Below, piece by piece: positions 1 to 7,937 of a DNA stretch of 18,979 nt (position 1 is the stretch's first letter; each line of letters starts with the position of its first letter). The notes under the pieces were generated by a model, which saw only the letters and a list, made by a program, of their open reading frames with translations, was not told where the DNA came from and did not search any database. The translations under genes were made by a program, and so were the position numbers. Origin of the DNA: CAYWLQ01 sp964458775 (GTDB lineage Bacteria; Myxococcota_A; Polyangia; JAAYKL01); NCBI GenBank assembly GCA_964458775.1, contig CAYWLQ010000113.1, positions 1-18,979 of the forward strand, written 5' to 3'.

Positions 1-140
1 GCGAACGTAAACAAGAATTATTTGAAGAGGTTAGGATTGAAGCACCCTCTATCGAAGGAACAAATGACGGATATGCTGACTCACCGGAAGAACTACGCAA
101 AGAAGATCGCGGAGTTGCTATTATCGATTTTACAATTTAA
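1..140 (+). CDS. 3' end of an unidentified gene (5' truncated by window edge)
   Basis: A reading frame open from the window edge (first full codon at base 3) encodes 45 residues and stops with TAA at 138-140. The tail is very acidic (FEEVRIEAPSIEG, then SPEELRKEDRG) and ends in a short hydrophobic strand, GVAIIDFTI. Composition and codon use look like real protein, but I recognise no family. The next gene's likely ATG at 64 lies inside this frame, so the two would overlap by 77 bases. If the overlap is thought too long, either this tail or the early start of the next gene is wrong. No function is proposed. Confidence 0.5.
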   Translation, partial: ERKQELFEEVRIEAPSIEGTNDGYADSPEELRKEDRGVAIIDFTI

Positions 141-894
141 AAAACTTGAGACTATAATAAGTTTCTGCTCAATAAATTTGTTGTTCTTTGCTATTTTACA
201 ACACACCGGTTGTCGTTGTGAAGGACAGAGCAATATCGAAAGAAAAGGCGAGAGCCTGTCTTGGGAAAAGCTTAATCTTCTTGGTGACAAAGATGCGTTT
301 TTGCGTGACGCGTTGATTATTATGAATATCAACAACTCTATTTCTCCAAACGCATGCAGGGATCAACAGACTCTAACTGTGCCTGACATTGATGAAAAAG
401 TAATTTTAGAAAGACCCGCTAAGGGACGCTCTGTTGTTAACTGTATAGTGCAAACCTCATCATTTGAACAGTCTTCTTCTCTTATCGAAATTAGAGGCGA
501 TTTTATTGACAACAAATTGGTTCGAACAACATTTCGCTTTAGATCAGAGGAACGTCAGAAAGTAATTTTGTCATTAATAAAAAGATTGGGCAATGGAAAT
601 GAAATAAAATTCGCCGAAAAAGACATTCTTGATGAAAAAAACGTTTCCTATCATTATTGGCGGGATGTTTCTGAATTGTGGATGTTAAGCACGGAAGAAC
701 AGGAAAGTGTATTGTTGATAAGACAACATCTTGAGGAAAGCCTAAAACTTCCGCTGCCGCCTGATTCCTCCAAGAGAGGTCAGCCGGTTTCTCTTGAAGA
801 TATTGGCATAGGCAAGTTGGACCTTAATGCGATTCCTTTGTCTGTAGATTTTCAGAATCCGGAAGATGATTCTTCTTCGCAACAAAACGAGTAA
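64..894 (+). CDS. hypothetical exported protein or lipoprotein
   Basis: About 276 residues from the ATG at 64, which has an AGGA at 56-59; the frame is also open upstream to a TTG at 22. The basic N-terminal stretch is followed by a hydrophobic segment (roughly residues 31-48, containing INLLFFAILQ) running into HTGCRC. A G-C pair at that point resembles a lipobox, but His at -3 is atypical, so lipoprotein status is only possible. The remainder is a soluble alpha/beta-type domain of unknown family with a Ser/Asp/Gln-rich C-terminus. It probably acts in the periplasm or at the envelope. Its last 71 bases overlap the 3' end of the convergent hydrolase-like gene. No homologous family recognised. 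Confidence 0.6.
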   Translation: MTDMLTHRKNYAKKIAELLLSILQFKKLETIISFCSINLLFFAILQHTGCRCEGQSNIERKGESLSWEKLNLLGDKDAFLRDALIIMNINNSISPNACRDQQTLTVPDIDEKVILERPAKGRSVVNCIVQTSSFEQSSSLIEIRGDFIDNKLVRTTFRFRSEERQKVILSLIKRLGNGNEIKFAEKDILDEKNVSYHYWRDVSELWMLSTEEQESVLLIRQHLEESLKLPLPPDSSKRGQPVSLEDIGIGKLDLNAIPLSVDFQNPEDDSSSQQNE

Positions 895-1825
895 TAAAAT
901 ACTTAAGAGCAATCGGAAGCAAATCAGCGTGGGCTTGTTGTCCTTCTCCTGTATCAACCATGAGAGCCTCTATTGTTCTATCTGAAGAGGCTGAGCATTT
1001 ATAAGTATGATTCTTTAAAGGCGCATCCGGAAGCATAGAAGGACAAGATGAGGGCAATAGATTCAGAGGTTTAAATGCCTTTCCAAAATCAAAATCCGCC
1101 TGATACTCCGGTCTTTGTTTAGGTCGGAAACCTGCGGTTTCTACTGAATGAATAGTTACGGTGTTAACCTTTTCCCTGCTGAGGCTGTTTATTGCCTGCT
1201 GCCATCCGTTTCCTAAGCATGTATCAAAAAAACCGACAGCTTTGGGATGAATGCGATGAGCTTGATTAAGACCGTCACCTCCGCATCCGACGGCACCGGA
1301 ATGACCGAATAAAAACCAATCTCCGGACTCAATACTGCGTTCCTTCAAGATATCGAGTACTTTCTTTTTAAAATCAACCAAATCAAATCCCGGCCAGTTC
1401 TGACCGATAAAACGAAAAACCGGCAACACTAAAATGACATTACTTAATTCTTTATTATTAATTGTATTTTGTAATACTTCCAGTGCTTTGGAGCCAAAGA
1501 TATAGTCTCTTGGATTTTTTTCTCTGGCAGGTTGTCCGTGAAAACCCACAATTACCGGAGTTTTATTTGATGTTTTTGCGTTTCTAAAAATGATAATTCT
1601 ATGTTGGTCTTCTTGCGAATCCAAGCGATATGCAGCAGCCGGACCGGTTTTAGGTCTCCAATCAAACGTAATAGCTTCATAAATTTCTGAGGACGCGAAA
1701 GAGTTGTTTGCTTTAGCTTTTGAAGATTGTGTTATTGGTATTTCTTGAGATATGGCCGGTATCGTATTCGTAAAAACAATTACTGAAATCATTAAACAAT
1801 ATAACAGTTGTAATGGTTGTATCAA
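824..1825 (-). CDS. secreted alpha/beta-hydrolase-like protein
   Basis: 333 residues. I place the start at the TTG at 1825-1823 because a perfect GGAGG (1835-1831 on the minus strand) sits 5 nt upstream; the frame is also open four codons further to a TTG at 1837, but that would bury the ribosome-binding site. A signal peptide follows (LLYCLMISVIVFTNTIPAIS), so the protein is exported. A hydrolase-like core shows a strand into an HG turn (VIVGFHGQP) and a nucleophile elbow GHSGA with Ser at about residue 176, close to the GxSxG pattern. His299 in QQAHADLL is a reasonable triad histidine. The acid residue is not certain. Substrate is unknown; an esterase or peptidase-like role in the envelope is an inference. 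The 3' end overlaps the neighbouring + strand gene. Confidence 0.7.
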   Translation of the reverse strand: MIQPLQLLYCLMISVIVFTNTIPAISQEIPITQSSKAKANNSFASSEIYEAITFDWRPKTGPAAAYRLDSQEDQHRIIIFRNAKTSNKTPVIVGFHGQPAREKNPRDYIFGSKALEVLQNTINNKELSNVILVLPVFRFIGQNWPGFDLVDFKKKVLDILKERSIESGDWFLFGHSGAVGCGGDGLNQAHRIHPKAVGFFDTCLGNGWQQAINSLSREKVNTVTIHSVETAGFRPKQRPEYQADFDFGKAFKPLNLLPSSCPSMLPDAPLKNHTYKCSASSDRTIEALMVDTGEGQQAHADLLPIALKYFITRFVAKKNHLPDSENLQTKESH

Positions 1826-1904
1826 AAGAGCCTCCAATCATCCTTTTAAGATTTTAAAACTCGAAAAACAATAAGTATAACAAATTGTTAAAAAAAATAA
1901 ATAA

Positions 1905-1960
1905 GTCATTCCCGCGGAGGCAAGAGTTTATTTCTATATTCCCTAATTCGCTAGAATGAC
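1905..1960. repeat. REP-like imperfect inverted repeat
   Basis: GTCATTC at 1905-1911 is matched by its exact reverse complement GAATGAC at 1954-1960, and the left arm continues CCGCGGAGGC. The start is reminiscent of the dispersed bacterial repeats that begin GTCATTCCCGCG and end CGCGGGAATGAC. Only the outermost 7 bp pair perfectly; the inner arms have diverged. It may be a decayed dispersed element or the remains of a terminator for the flanking genes. No copy of it was noticed elsewhere in the window. Confidence 0.4.
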
Positions 1961-2183
1961 GGGCGGTTACAAGTGATAAACTATTCTATTTTGAATAGCA
2001 TTGCAGAAAACTATGTAGATTGTGTTTGTGACCGATAATACGAATATTTAGAAAATGCATACACTGTCCGCTGTTTTTATCTGTTCGTTCGTTCATATTG
2101 ACAAAAAATTGAACTTAAATTGCTGTCACTTTTTATCAAGTTTGCTGCCGGTATTACGAACCATCGGATTTTGTTGTTTTTTC

Positions 2184-2212
2184 TTGCGGTCAATGATATA
2201 AAATAATAGAAT
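2184..2212 (+). promoter_or_regulatory. putative sigma-70-type promoter of the Fic-like/RHH unit
   Basis: TTGCGG (2184-2189) and TAGAAT (2207-2212) are separated by exactly 17 nt in a very AT-rich context. The -10 matches the consensus at 5 of 6 positions and the -35 at only 3 strong ones. It sits about 40 nt upstream of the ATG at 2253, the right place to drive both downstream genes. Prediction by eye only. Confidence 0.4.
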
Positions 2213-2252
2213 ATGTGGATTCATATCTTTTGTGAAAACACGAAAGAGCTAA

Positions 2253-3041
2253 ATGGACTTGGAGCTTGACATGCATTTCGATCCCACAACGGAAGCTTTC
2301 AAGAGACTGGATGTAAAAGCCGGCATTGTTCGCAGGGCAATGATGAACTCAACAAAAGAACAGATTGCCGCTTTTTGGAACCAACTTGATTTGTTAACAA
2401 TTTATCATGATTGGGCTTTGGAAGGACTGGTGTTGAGTTTGGAAGAGTTGGACTCAGCATTGAATGATCGAAATATAACAGATATCGGCAAAATCCCTCA
2501 AAGTACTGTAATCAGAATGCATAAAGAGGCACTATCGGCTTCAAGAGATATTGCTACCAGACATAACTTGGTTTTTTCCATTGAGCTTTTCAATGAGTTT
2601 TATGATTTGTTAAGTACTTCGATTAATGAAAAAAAAGAAAGTAGATACCGTAATAACACGCCTCTTCATCGTTCATATTTTCACGAGATATGTGAGCCTT
2701 CAAAAATTAAATTTGAAATGGAAAAACTGATTGATTGGATGAATAATTTTGAAGAAGCAGAAAGCCTCCATACTGTTGAATGGGTATCGGTTTTTCATTA
2801 TAGATTTATGAGAATCTTTCCCTATGCAGATTCGGTTGGAAAGGTTGGAAGAACAATGGCAAATATGATTCTAATGCGTTACGGATATTTGCCTGCGATT
2901 ATTCATGCGACTGAGCGTCAACGATATTATGAAGTTATCCGGCATTCGCAAGAAGAATTGACATCATTATTCATAGAGTCATCTATATCATCCTTTGATG
3001 CAGCAGATAGGTTTTTTCGCTCAGCTGTCATGGCCAGTTGA
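2253..3041 (+). CDS. Fic-fold protein with degenerate catalytic motif
   Basis: 262 residues; start could instead be the ATG at 2271, which has GGAG (2261-2264) 6 nt upstream. The C-terminal half follows the Fic pattern: VEWVSVFHYRFMRI, then a motif-like loop, then GRTMANMILMRYGYLPAII. Active Fic enzymes carry HPFx(D/E)GNGRxxR, whose His is the general base for AMP transfer. Here the loop (residues 189-200) reads FPYADSVGKVGR: His is Phe, GNGR is SVGK, only the Pro, Asp, one Gly and the last Arg remain. An N-terminal segment WALEGLVLSLEEL resembles the inhibitory helix motif (S/T)xxxE(G/N), with Glu57 and Gly58 present but Asp in place of Ser/Thr. It is therefore probably not a classical AMP-transferase. 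The following RHH/AT-hook gene begins within about 30 bp, suggesting a two-gene unit. Confidence 0.8.
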   Translation: MDLELDMHFDPTTEAFKRLDVKAGIVRRAMMNSTKEQIAAFWNQLDLLTIYHDWALEGLVLSLEELDSALNDRNITDIGKIPQSTVIRMHKEALSASRDIATRHNLVFSIELFNEFYDLLSTSINEKKESRYRNNTPLHRSYFHEICEPSKIKFEMEKLIDWMNNFEEAESLHTVEWVSVFHYRFMRIFPYADSVGKVGRTMANMILMRYGYLPAIIHATERQRYYEVIRHSQEELTSLFIESSISSFDAADRFFRSAVMAS

Positions 3042-3067
3042 GAATCTCTAACGGTGAAATTGTTTTA

Positions 3068-3859
3068 ATGCCTATTTATAAATCTCCCGAAGAAAAAGCA
3101 GTTGAAACCGTTACTATTAGGCTGACCAACAATGAGCGTCGATTGCTCAATTATCTAGCACAATTGGAATCCGTAACAATTACGGACTTTCTGAGGATGC
3201 TTATAGTTAAGAGAGCTGACGAATTGAAAGTAACAGAGCTGCCGCCGCCGACAGTTAGACGAAGACCCGGACGCCCAAAGAAGCTAAAAGATGAGACGGC
3301 GAAGGATAAGACAGCACCAAGTCACTTAAGGGTACCAATCCCATCAATAGGGATATCGCCGGAAGTTCTTCACCAAGAACAAAGTTCATTTTTTCACAAT
3401 GATGAATCCATTGAACAATCATATAAAAACGATCTTTTTGTTGATCGGATAGTTGAGACGCATGCGGAAACTCAAAAAACGTTTAGGGATTTGGCTGTCG
3501 GATTTAAAGAAAGTTTTATCCACAGAGCAGAAGGTACTAAACGCGAGCTGGAAGAAGCAATTCAGTTTTTGTGCACCGACCATGGTTATGGTGCTATTAT
3601 TTCACCTAATTTGCCTATCCATGAAATTACCTCAGACACACTTAAAGAGGTAAGAAACAACATTCGCGATTCCAATGTCAGATTGGCAAAAAAAAATCTT
3701 TTTCTTACTTACCTTCGCATGATGTTGCATTTTGGAGTTAAAGAGGCGGATTTTGAATTGAGAATAAACCCATCCAAAGAACTGCCTCCTCTTCAAATCA
3801 GTGAGTCAAACGATTCAATGCTTTTCTTTGTCGGTCCTTCAGAGTCAAAGAAAATATAG
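3068..3859 (+). CDS. ribbon-helix-helix-like / AT-hook DNA-binding protein
   Basis: 263 residues from the ATG at 3068 (GGTGA about 10 nt upstream); the frame is open to a TTG at 3038 that would overlap the Fic-like stop codon. Residues 12-54 have the shape of a ribbon-helix-helix domain: a short strand VETVTIRLT, then helix ERRLLNYLAQLE and helix TITDFLRMLIVKRADEL. Immediately after comes a basic AT-hook, RRRPGRPKK (residues 64-72), which binds the minor groove of AT-rich DNA. The rest is a polar linker and a helical C-terminal domain (about 130-240) I do not recognise. Close spacing to the Fic-like gene implies co-transcription. It could autoregulate the pair, as antitoxins do, or be an independent nucleoid-type regulator; I cannot tell which. 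Confidence 0.65.
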   Translation: MPIYKSPEEKAVETVTIRLTNNERRLLNYLAQLESVTITDFLRMLIVKRADELKVTELPPPTVRRRPGRPKKLKDETAKDKTAPSHLRVPIPSIGISPEVLHQEQSSFFHNDESIEQSYKNDLFVDRIVETHAETQKTFRDLAVGFKESFIHRAEGTKRELEEAIQFLCTDHGYGAIISPNLPIHEITSDTLKEVRNNIRDSNVRLAKKNLFLTYLRMMLHFGVKEADFELRINPSKELPPLQISESNDSMLFFVGPSESKKI

Positions 3860-4056
3860 AATGTTTTTGAAAGCTTAATCAAAAAATGACAAGTTAAGAA
3901 TAAGCTATATTGGCTTGTTTAAGACATATGAGAATTGCTTCAGATGAGTAACAAATGAAAATTCCCTTTTTTTCTCATGGACAAGCGCGGTTTATTCAAG
4001 TATCGAGACCCTCTTTTAGGGCGAATGAAAAGCCCGGTTGAAAGTGACGAAAGACA

Positions 4057-6135
4057 ATGGGAATTATTAAAGCTAGAAACATTGGCATCGCAGCTCATAT
4101 CGATGCGGGGAAAACAACTGTTACAGAGAGAATTCTGTTTTATACCGGCATAACAAGAAAGCTTGGTGAAACTCATGACGGTTCAGCTACAATGGACTTC
4201 ATGAAGCAAGAACAGGAAAGAGGCATTACAATTGCTTCTGCCGCCATTTCTTGCAGCTGGAAAGATCATGCTATCAACATAATTGATACTCCCGGACACG
4301 TGGACTTTACGATAGAGGTTGAGCGTTCCATGCGTGTTCTTGATGGAATTGTTGCGGTTTTTTGTGCGGTGGGCGGAGTAGAAGCACAAAGTGAGACCGT
4401 TTGGGGCCAAGCAGATCGTTATCGAGTTCCCAGGCTTGCATTTATCAATAAAATGGATCGCTCCGGTGCTGATTTTTTCGATGCGGTACAACAGCTTGAT
4501 GACATGCTGGAGGCACATCCGGTTCCCTATCAAGTTCCTATTGGAGCGGAAGAAGATTTCACAGGCGTTATCGATTTAGTTACTATGCGGGCATTTTTCT
4601 ACCCTGACGGTGTGATAACTGAAGGGGAAATACCTGAGAATATGCTTGCTACGGCAAAGACCTGGAGAGATAAGCTGTTAGAGAAACTGGCAGAATATAA
4701 TGATGATTTGGCTGAGCTTTATCTGGAAGAAAAAGAGATCTCTTCTGAAATGATTGTAGAGGTAACAAGAGATTGCGTAATTCGCTCCTTGTTTACTCCT
4801 GTTTTTTGCGGTTCAGCTTACAGAAACATAGGTGTGCAACCTCTGTTAGATGCTGTTGTTGCTTATATGCCTAGTCCTCTCAATAAGGGTGCTGCTGTAG
4901 GTTACGATTTAGATGAACCGGAGAAACATCACCGCAGACATCCTACTACTGCGGATCCTTTTTGCGGTTTGGCTTTTAAGGTAATTCACGATCCCTACGT
5001 GGGACAGCAAACTTTTGTCAGAACATATTCAGGAGTACTCAAAGCCGGAGATACAATTCTTAACGCTACAACAGGTAAGAAAGAGCGCATCGCTCGTATT
5101 CTCAGAATCAAAGCAAAAGATCGTGTGGAAATGGAAGAAGTGGGCCCCGGAGATATCGTTGCTCTTATCGGCCTAAAAAACACTTTTACCGGTCATACTT
5201 TATGTGACCCGGATGCTCCTCTTCTGTTGGAATCAGTAAACGTTCCAGAACCTGTTATCAGTGTTAAAATAACCGCTGAAAGCCGTAAGGAATATGAAAA
5301 ACTGCATGCATCATTGAGAAAACTGGGAATGGAGGATCCGTCTTTTACAGTCAGACAAATTGAACGCACCGGTGAAACCATTATTGCCGGCATGGGTGAA
5401 CTTCATCTCGAAATTATAGCAGACCGTTTAAAGACAGAATTTGGAATTGTTGCAGAGCTGGGCAAACCGTCTGTAGAATACAAAGAAACCATTACCAAAG
5501 AATGCAGACTTAATCATAGATATGTAAAACAAACAGGAGGTAAAGGACAATTTGCTCACATTGTTCTGCAAATAGAACCCAATCCCGGCGGAGGTTTTGA
5601 GTTTGTTAATAAGATCGTCGGCGGTGTGGTTCCTCAAGAGTATATACCTGCAGTAAGAAAAGGTATTGAGGATGTGATGACCAACGGAGTGTTGGCTGAT
5701 TTTAACGTTGTTGATATCAGAGCAACGCTTCTGGACGGATCTTATCACACGGTGGACAGCTCAGAAATGGCCTTTAGAATTTGTGCAAGAGCTTGTTTTA
5801 AAGAGGCTTTTAGAAAGAGCAATCCCCAGCTTCTTGAACCGATTATGAAAGTGGATATTGCAACACCCGATGATTATATCGGTGATATCGTAGGCGACCT
5901 GAGCCGTAGACGCGGCAAGGTCCATGCGATGAGGAGATTCCGCAAAGGTTCGCAAAAAATAGAAGCTGAGGCACCGCTCATGGAGCTTTTCGGTTATGCT
6001 ACCTCTATTCGTTCAATGTCTTCGGGACGCGCCAACTATTCTATGGAAATGAAGTGCTTCAATCCGTTACCTGGAGCTATGATGGAGGCTGTTCTCAAAG
6101 AGGCCCGCGAGCGTATGACCGAAGAGGAAAATTAA
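4057..6135 (+). CDS. fusA: translation elongation factor G
   Basis: 692 residues (E. coli EF-G is 704). This GTPase drives mRNA-tRNA translocation on the ribosome and, with ribosome recycling factor, subunit splitting. All signatures are intact: P-loop AHIDAGKTT (13-21), switch I RGITI (55-59), DTPGH (77-81), NKMD (131-134) and a SAY motif of the G5 type. Domain II, the domain III/V folds and the domain IV loop HTVDSSEMAF near the tip follow in order. The start fits the family (MGIIKARNIGIAAHIDAG), though no strong ribosome-binding site is visible. It stands alone, without rpsL, rpsG or tuf, so it may be a second EF-G paralog; many deltaproteobacteria carry more than one. Its stop is 8 bp from the convergent anti-sigma gene. 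Confidence 0.95.
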   Translation: MGIIKARNIGIAAHIDAGKTTVTERILFYTGITRKLGETHDGSATMDFMKQEQERGITIASAAISCSWKDHAINIIDTPGHVDFTIEVERSMRVLDGIVAVFCAVGGVEAQSETVWGQADRYRVPRLAFINKMDRSGADFFDAVQQLDDMLEAHPVPYQVPIGAEEDFTGVIDLVTMRAFFYPDGVITEGEIPENMLATAKTWRDKLLEKLAEYNDDLAELYLEEKEISSEMIVEVTRDCVIRSLFTPVFCGSAYRNIGVQPLLDAVVAYMPSPLNKGAAVGYDLDEPEKHHRRHPTTADPFCGLAFKVIHDPYVGQQTFVRTYSGVLKAGDTILNATTGKKERIARILRIKAKDRVEMEEVGPGDIVALIGLKNTFTGHTLCDPDAPLLLESVNVPEPVISVKITAESRKEYEKLHASLRKLGMEDPSFTVRQIERTGETIIAGMGELHLEIIADRLKTEFGIVAELGKPSVEYKETITKECRLNHRYVKQTGGKGQFAHIVLQIEPNPGGGFEFVNKIVGGVVPQEYIPAVRKGIEDVMTNGVLADFNVVDIRATLLDGSYHTVDSSEMAFRICARACFKEAFRKSNPQLLEPIMKVDIATPDDYIGDIVGDLSRRRGKVHAMRRFRKGSQKIEAEAPLMELFGYATSIRSMSSGRANYSMEMKCFNPLPGAMMEAVLKEARERMTEEEN

Positions 6136-6143
6136 ACTCTCTT

Positions 6144-7361
6144 CTATTTGTGATCTATTTTTTCAAGCAACGCAGACTGCGGCGATCTTGGATGTCTTTT
6201 CAGATATGTTCGCAAATGAAAGGCAGCCCTTTGGGGTTGGTTGAGATATTCTGTGTAAATTCTTGCCAGATCAAGTCTGGCAGTATCCGCTTTAGCAGAA
6301 TTTGTTTCTGCTGATACAAGTTTTTCCAATAGCTGTGCGGCTTTTGAATAGTCGGACGCAGTCATTTTACTCTCCGCTTCAGCATACAAATCAACAGACG
6401 ACTTGATCAACAAAGCCTTTTTCGATGAAGGAGTATTCTCAATCGCTGTTGACAGAGAAAAATTTTGCTTGTCATCTGATAATTCGGCGTCTTGGCGATG
6501 TTCTTCACATTTTATACTTGATTCTTCAAGTACTTGAGTAAGCCATTCCAAAACTTGTTCTTTTTCTTTAGAATGTAGAAGTTCTAATTGTCCGTCAGCC
6601 AGCCTCAATTGGCCGGAGGATAGTTCTGTTCCGTCCTCTTTTTCAGAAACAACCAATACCTTTCCGTTAAATACTCCGACATTCATCTGGCCGCTTGGAG
6701 CAGCACTGACCATTAAGACAGTTCCTGTTACATGCACAACAACCCCTGACGAGGACATAACAGTCAACTTAGGTATCTTTGTTGTGCGCTTATAACTTAT
6801 CCATAAAGTACCGTCAGTGATATGAATAACTGTTTCGTTTTCCTTATGTTCAATTTCATACTTAGCTTTAAAAGAAGCTCCTAAAAACAGTTGTTCAGCT
6901 TCGCGTACAGTTTGCACAATGCGGTTTTCTATTTCATTTTTTGTCGACAATTCGATTGTCAGAGGTTGTTTTGAAAACAACGGCATAGATTTTGACAGGT
7001 TAGTTGCATAGAAAAATACTGCGAAAACTGTAATTACAAGAAATACTGCAGCAAATGCTAACCGTCTGATATTTGAAATGTTTTGAAATAAAGACGCCGC
7101 ATATTTATTTTTGTCGTTAAAAGGAGCGTCAAGTTGTTCACTAAGTTTGTCAAAGATACGGTCTCGCTCTAATGGAGACGGAAGAAAACGTTGGGCTTTG
7201 ACAGTTTCGAGCAGTTCGGACATTTCATTCACAGCATCTTCGCATGGTTTGCATTTTTTGAGATGTGATTGTAACCATTGTTTTTCCAAAGCCGAAGTAT
7301 CTCCCGATAGCATTGCGGCAGCCTTTTTTCTTGTCTTCTTGCAGGATGAGTCAAAAAACAT
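6144..7361 (-). CDS. membrane anti-sigma factor with zinc-binding, FecR and TPR-like regions
   Basis: 405 residues. The N-terminus has the zinc-associated anti-sigma signature Cys7...His33-xxx-Cys37-xx-Cys40 (HLKKCKPC), which in this family binds and inhibits the partner ECF sigma factor in the cytoplasm. One transmembrane helix (about 101-120, FAAVFLVITVFAVFFYATNL) places the rest in the periplasm. Residues about 165-255 look like a FecR domain: ITDGTLWISYK, then VVVHVTGTVLMVSA, then GVFNGKVLVVSEKE. The C-terminal 80 residues are helical TPR-like (SKMTASDYSKAAQLLEKL and NQPQRAAFHLRTYLKRHP). Start codon ATG overlaps the sigma stop by one base (TAATG), so the two are translationally coupled. 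The TPR tail may be a periplasmic protein-interaction sensor; that is an inference. Confidence 0.85.
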   Translation of the reverse strand: MFFDSSCKKTRKKAAAMLSGDTSALEKQWLQSHLKKCKPCEDAVNEMSELLETVKAQRFLPSPLERDRIFDKLSEQLDAPFNDKNKYAASLFQNISNIRRLAFAAVFLVITVFAVFFYATNLSKSMPLFSKQPLTIELSTKNEIENRIVQTVREAEQLFLGASFKAKYEIEHKENETVIHITDGTLWISYKRTTKIPKLTVMSSSGVVVHVTGTVLMVSAAPSGQMNVGVFNGKVLVVSEKEDGTELSSGQLRLADGQLELLHSKEKEQVLEWLTQVLEESSIKCEEHRQDAELSDDKQNFSLSTAIENTPSSKKALLIKSSVDLYAEAESKMTASDYSKAAQLLEKLVSAETNSAKADTARLDLARIYTEYLNQPQRAAFHLRTYLKRHPRSPQSALLEKIDHK

Positions 7362-7924
7362 TACGACTCTTCCTTTCCCATGGAGTTATCGTGTCTACAA
7401 AGCGTCTCCATGATTTGTTCTCTTGATCGTTTAAGCCTGGAAGCAGCAGTGTGAAGCGGGATGTTGAGTATCTCCGAAATGGTATCTATAGTTAGACCCT
7501 GAAACTCATAAAGGGTAAACACAATTCGGTTTTTAATCGATAATTCATCAATAACTTTATACATACGATTTATTGTTCTTCTGGCATCTATTCTTCCCTC
7601 AACATCGTGTAAGACTTGCTTGAAATCGGAGTCTGCTTCTTTCCTGTAATGAGGACGTCTTAGAGCCGAGTAGGTTACATTACAGGCAATCCTATGTAGC
7701 CATGTGGATACTCCTGACTGCTCTCGAAAATTAGGTATGGACTTGGATACCTGAAAGAATATTTCTTGAACAACATCTTCACGATCATTTCTATATGGGC
7801 CCATCAATCGAGTTACCATTCCAAATATATTGTCCACATGTCGGTAATAAAAAGTGCGAAAGGCGGCAACGTTGCCGATGCGAATTTCATTTACAAGTTC
7901 CAGATCTGTTAATGTGCTTAACAA
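7361..7924 (-). CDS. ECF-type RNA polymerase sigma factor
   Basis: 187 residues. It directs RNA polymerase to a dedicated promoter set. Sigma-2 is visible around residues 20-90 (DREDVVQEIFFQVSKSI, then STWLHRIACNVTYSALRR), and sigma-4 around 120-175 with a helix-turn-helix (GLTIDTISEILNIPLHTAASRLKRSREQI region), separated by a short linker as usual for ECF factors. Start is a TTG at 7924 preceded on the minus strand by GAGG (7933-7930) with 5 nt spacing. The stop shares a base with the anti-sigma ATG. The barrel protein gene lies 13 bp upstream, so the three genes form one operon and the sigma factor probably responds to an envelope signal relayed by the FecR-type anti-sigma factor. Confidence 0.93.
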   Translation of the reverse strand: MLSTLTDLELVNEIRIGNVAAFRTFYYRHVDNIFGMVTRLMGPYRNDREDVVQEIFFQVSKSIPNFREQSGVSTWLHRIACNVTYSALRRPHYRKEADSDFKQVLHDVEGRIDARRTINRMYKVIDELSIKNRIVFTLYEFQGLTIDTISEILNIPLHTAASRLKRSREQIMETLCRHDNSMGKEES

Positions 7925-7937
7925 AATATCCTCACAA

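Larger units (their letters stand above)
1838..2252. other. intergenic region, AT-rich, no gene
   Basis: This is a divergent intergenic stretch between the hydrolase-like gene and the Fic-like gene. Stop codons are frequent in all frames and I see no credible ORF. It holds a REP-like imperfect dyad (1905-1960), a GTTC triplet repeat near 2083-2094, and a sigma-70-like promoter (2184-2212), all on plausible regulatory ground. Confidence 0.6.

Noticed and set aside
2098..2103. TTGACA upstream of the Fic-like gene
   Set aside because: The bases 17 nt downstream (TGCTGT) do not resemble a -10; the pair at 2184-2212 is a better candidate.
3955..4041. A 28-codon frame (starting MKIPFFSHG) ahead of the EF-G gene, possible leader peptide
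   Set aside because: No ribosome-binding site and no attenuator-like hairpin follow it; short frames of this size arise by chance.
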